Source: Tissierellales bacterium
GTDB taxonomy: Bacteria > Bacillota_A > Clostridia > Tissierellales > JASKZW01
Reading direction: 5' to 3'
NCBI GenBank assembly: GCA_030147425.1
Contig: JASKZW010000056.1
Span: forward strand, 1-8,332
DNA: 8,332 nucleotides
Below are positions 6,205 to 8,332 of this stretch, piece by piece. A model generated the notes under the pieces. It ran no database searches and was not told where the DNA came from. It saw only the letters and a list, made by a program, of their open reading frames with translations. The position numbers and the translations under genes were made by a program. Numbering within the stretch: the stretch's first letter is position 1; each line of letters starts with the position of its first letter.

Positions 6205-7455
6205 ATGAATATAGGATATGCTTGTTTGAATATAGGCCCAGTTGATAGCCAGTTTAAAAGCCTAAGGCTAAATAATTTAAATGAGGAGAACTTTTTAAAA
6301 GTAACAGAAAACAATTTAGAATCCCTAGATAATATTCTAGACTATAATATAGAGAATCAGATCAAATCCTATAGAATAAGTTCTGATCTTATTCCTTTTG
6401 CAAGTTATGAACATAATATCTTTAATTGGCAGGATGTCTTTGTGGATAAGTTGAATAAACTTGGGGATAAGGCGAAAAAAGCTGGGCTAAGACTTTCTAT
6501 GCATCCAGGCCAGTATACAGTTATTAATTCAGACAAGCCGGAAGTTGTAGAAAAAAGCTTTCAAGACTTAAGATACCACTGTGATCTAATGAATCTACTA
6601 GGCTTAGATTCTTCCCATAAGATTATTCTCCACATAGGTGGGGTTTATGGCGATAAAGAAAAGGCCATTAAAAGATTTGAAGAAAGTTATAAAAAGCTAG
6701 ACCAAGATATAAGGGACAGGCTTATTATAGAAAATGATGATAAGTCCTATAACTTTGATGACCTTTTATCCATAGCCTTAAGGAATAATATCCCTCTAGT
6801 CTATGATACCCTCCACCACCAGGTGAATAAGTCTAATTCAAAGTCCCACAGGGAAAATATCCTCCTAGCTAGCAAAACTTGGAAGGATAAGGATGGCCAG
6901 CAAAAAATCCACTATTCCCAGCAGGATAAAAATAAAAAACCAGGCAGCCATTCTCCAACTATAGGCTTGGAAAGTTTTTATTATTTCTATAAATCAGTAG
7001 AAGATCTAGATTTAAATATTATGCTAGAGGTTAAGGATAAAAACCTATCTACTATTAAAGTTAAGAATCTTCTATATAAAAATAATATTAAAGACTTAGA
7101 ACAAGAATGGGCCTTATACAAGTACTCGGTTCTAGAAAAAAGTCCTAGAATTTATGATGAGATAAGACAATTGCTTAAGGATAAGTCAGGCTATCCTATT
7201 TTTGATTTTTACAAACTAATAGATCAAGCCTTAGGATTGCCCTTGGAAAAAAACAGGGCCATAAATGGCCTGGACCATGTTTGGGGCTATTTTAAAAAGT
7301 CAGCTAGTGAAAAGGAAAAGCTTAAGTATAAGAAATATTTAGCTAACTATAAAAAGGGCACCTATACTATAAAAGCTTTAAAGAAATTCCTCTATCAACT
7401 AGCTCTAAAATATAATAGTAGCTATCTTTTAAATTCCTATTATTTTTCCATATAA
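6205..7455 (+). CDS. uvsE: UV damage endonuclease UvsE/UVDE with C-terminal DUF1722-like domain
   Basis: UVDE-type endonucleases nick DNA 5' to UV photoproducts and some other lesions, opening a repair route independent of UvrABC. Residues 1 to about 290 form the TIM barrel: KSYRISSDLIP (54-64), SMHPGQYTV (98-106), LHIGGVYGD (142-150), IENDD (175-179) and YDTLHH (200-205). The full metal-ligand set is present: His70, His100, His143, Glu176, Asp201, His204, His236, His249 and Glu275. Lys234 is at the position carboxylated in the Thermus enzyme, and Gln103-Tyr104 match its lesion-probing pair (positions recalled, not aligned by software). About 320 residues would be usual; this protein has 416. 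Residues about 303-414 resemble DUF1722/YbgA: HVWGYFKK (358-365), YKKG (382-385) and a final SYYF. It follows murC across a terminator and converges with pgi. I see no SOS box. Confidence 0.93.
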   Translation: MNIGYACLNIGPVDSQFKSLRLNNLNEENFLKVTENNLESLDNILDYNIENQIKSYRISSDLIPFASYEHNIFNWQDVFVDKLNKLGDKAKKAGLRLSMHPGQYTVINSDKPEVVEKSFQDLRYHCDLMNLLGLDSSHKIILHIGGVYGDKEKAIKRFEESYKKLDQDIRDRLIIENDDKSYNFDDLLSIALRNNIPLVYDTLHHQVNKSNSKSHRENILLASKTWKDKDGQQKIHYSQQDKNKKPGSHSPTIGLESFYYFYKSVEDLDLNIMLEVKDKNLSTIKVKNLLYKNNIKDLEQEWALYKYSVLEKSPRIYDEIRQLLKDKSGYPIFDFYKLIDQALGLPLEKNRAINGLDHVWGYFKKSASEKEKLKYKKYLANYKKGTYTIKALKKFLYQLALKYNSSYLLNSYYFSI

Positions 7456-7482
7456 AAAAAGGACTCATCTGAGTCCTTTTTT
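7454..7482. terminator. Shared bidirectional terminator between uvsE and pgi
   Basis: GGACTCA (7461-7467) and TGAGTCC (7470-7476) form a perfect inverted repeat, flanked by seven As (7454-7460) and six Ts (7477-7482). It can terminate both converging transcripts. It starts inside the uvsE stop codon (7453-7455) and ends inside the pgi stop codon (7481-7483), so both 3' untranslated regions are essentially the terminator itself. Confidence 0.92.
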
Positions 7483-8332
7483 AGTATCCTGGCTTTCCTA
7501 GTAATTTAAACATATTTGACTTATAAGCTTCTACCCCTTCTTGATCAAAAGGGTTTACTCCTAAAAGATATCCACTTATAGCACAAGCCTTTTCAAACAT
7601 ATATATTAACTTTCCTAAATAGTATTCATTTAATTCAGGTAGGCTAATTAAAAGATTTGGAACATTCCCATCTACATGGGCCATTATAGTTCCTTCCATA
7701 GCCTTTTTGTTTATCTCATCTATAGATTTTCCTACTAGATAGTTTAATCCATCTAGGTTTTCCTTATCTTCCTTTACTTCCATATCCTCTAAAGGATTTT
7801 CTATATTTAAAACTGTTTCAAATATATTTCTTTTTCCATCTTGGATCCACTGTCCCATTGAATGTAGGTCTGTTGTGAAACTAACAGATGCAGGGAAAAT
7901 TCCCTTTCCATCCTTACCTTCACTTTCCCCGTATAATTGCTTCCACCACTCACTTAAATAGTTTAGGCTCGGTTCATAGTTAGCTAAAATCTCTATGTCC
8001 TTTCCCTTGCGATTTAATATATTTCTACATAGGGCATATTGGTAGGCTATATTTTTATCTAGGTCTAGGCTATTATATTCTTCTACCCCATCCCTAGCTC
8101 CAGCCATTAGCTGGTCTATATCTATGCCTGCTACACTTATAGGTAAAAGTCCAACTGCTGTTAAAACAGAAAACCTTCCCCCTACTCCGTCTGGAATTAT
8201 AAAGCTCTCATATCCTTCCTCATTTACTAAAGTCCTTAAAGCACCTTTTTTCTTATCAGTAGTTACATAGATTCTTTCCTTAGCTTCTTCCCTACCATAT
8301 CTTTCTTCTAAATATTCCTTAAATATTCTAAA
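7481..8332 (-). CDS. pgi: Glucose-6-phosphate isomerase, C-terminal 283 residues (cut by right edge)
   Basis: Pgi interconverts glucose-6-phosphate and fructose-6-phosphate in glycolysis; fructose-6-phosphate also feeds the GlmS-GlmM-GlmU route to wall precursors. The frame is open from the right edge to the TAA at 7481, so the start lies outside the window; an internal ATG at 8107 is not the true start. Both family signatures are present. The first is [14 protein letters not shown], encoded near 8147-8188. The second, near the C-terminus, is [18 protein letters not shown] and contains the catalytic Lys. [10 protein letters not shown] between them is also characteristic of the family. Compared with about 450 residues for the Bacillus-type enzyme, roughly the first 165 are missing. 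It is transcribed leftward and converges on uvsE with only 25 bases between the stop codons. Confidence 0.97.
   Translation of the reverse strand, partial: FRIFKEYLEERYGREEAKERIYVTTDKKKGALRTLVNEEGYESFIIPDGVGGRFSVLTAVGLLPISVAGIDIDQLMAGARDGVEEYNSLDLDKNIAYQYALCRNILNRKGKDIEILANYEPSLNYLSEWWKQLYGESEGKDGKGIFPASVSFTTDLHSMGQWIQDGKRNIFETVLNIENPLEDMEVKEDKENLDGLNYLVGKSIDEINKKAMEGTIMAHVDGNVPNLLISLPELNEYYLGKLIYMFEKACAISGYLLGVNPFDQEGVEAYKSNMFKLLGKPGY

Noticed and set aside
7481..8107. A 208-residue protein starting at the ATG at 8107
   Set aside because: The frame continues open to the right edge and encodes more of the Pgi family sequence, including its GGRFS signature, so this ATG is internal.

Overview
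The window is AT-rich (roughly one third G+C by eye) and densely coded. Ribosome-binding sites are strong (AAGGAGG type) and intrinsic terminators are clear. The gene set and order (glmU-prs-pth-mfd in one run, murC with a Clostridia-like N-terminus beside it) point to a low-GC Gram-positive anaerobe, most likely Clostridia/Tissierellia (Bacillota). The genus cannot be fixed from the sequence alone. This looks like chromosomal housekeeping DNA: I see no insertion sequence, prophage gene, CRISPR array, tRNA or rRNA.

Layout. A leftward operon fills 1-4428, transcribed glmU -> prs -> pth -> mfd, with mfd running off the left edge. Its first two junctions are tight: each downstream Shine-Dalgarno sequence touches or overlaps the upstream stop codon, and prs and pth use GTG and TTG starts. 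The pth-mfd junction instead holds a perfect 12-bp inverted repeat with no U-tract. A 312-bp spacer (4429-4740) separates glmU from the divergent murC and contains an extended -10 element on each strand. murC (4741-6141) ends in a strong terminator hairpin lying only about 7 bases before the Shine-Dalgarno of uvsE (6205-7455). uvsE and the leftward pgi gene, cut by the right edge, converge on one shared bidirectional terminator at 7454-7482.

Function. Two themes are interleaved. The first is wall-precursor and sugar-phosphate metabolism: Pgi interconverts glucose-6-P and fructose-6-P, GlmU makes UDP-GlcNAc, and MurC starts the UDP-MurNAc peptide. Prs (PRPP) and Pth (peptidyl-tRNA recycling) are the usual passengers of the glmU operon. 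The second theme is response to UV and transcription-blocking DNA lesions: Mfd couples stalled RNA polymerase to nucleotide excision repair, and UvsE is an alternative, UvrABC-independent excision endonuclease.

The most interesting item is UvsE. It has a complete set of metal-ligand residues on its TIM barrel and also carries a C-terminal domain of about 110 residues that I recognise as DUF1722 (the YbgA family). E. coli ybgA lies next to the photolyase gene phrB, and DUF1722 is, as I recall, the tRNA-binding part of a 4-thiouridine desulfidase. The fusion therefore suggests a possible RNA-linked or UV-sensing function on a DNA-repair nuclease. The rest is ordinary, with smaller points about junction hairpins, CTAG abundance and a GlmU loop insertion.
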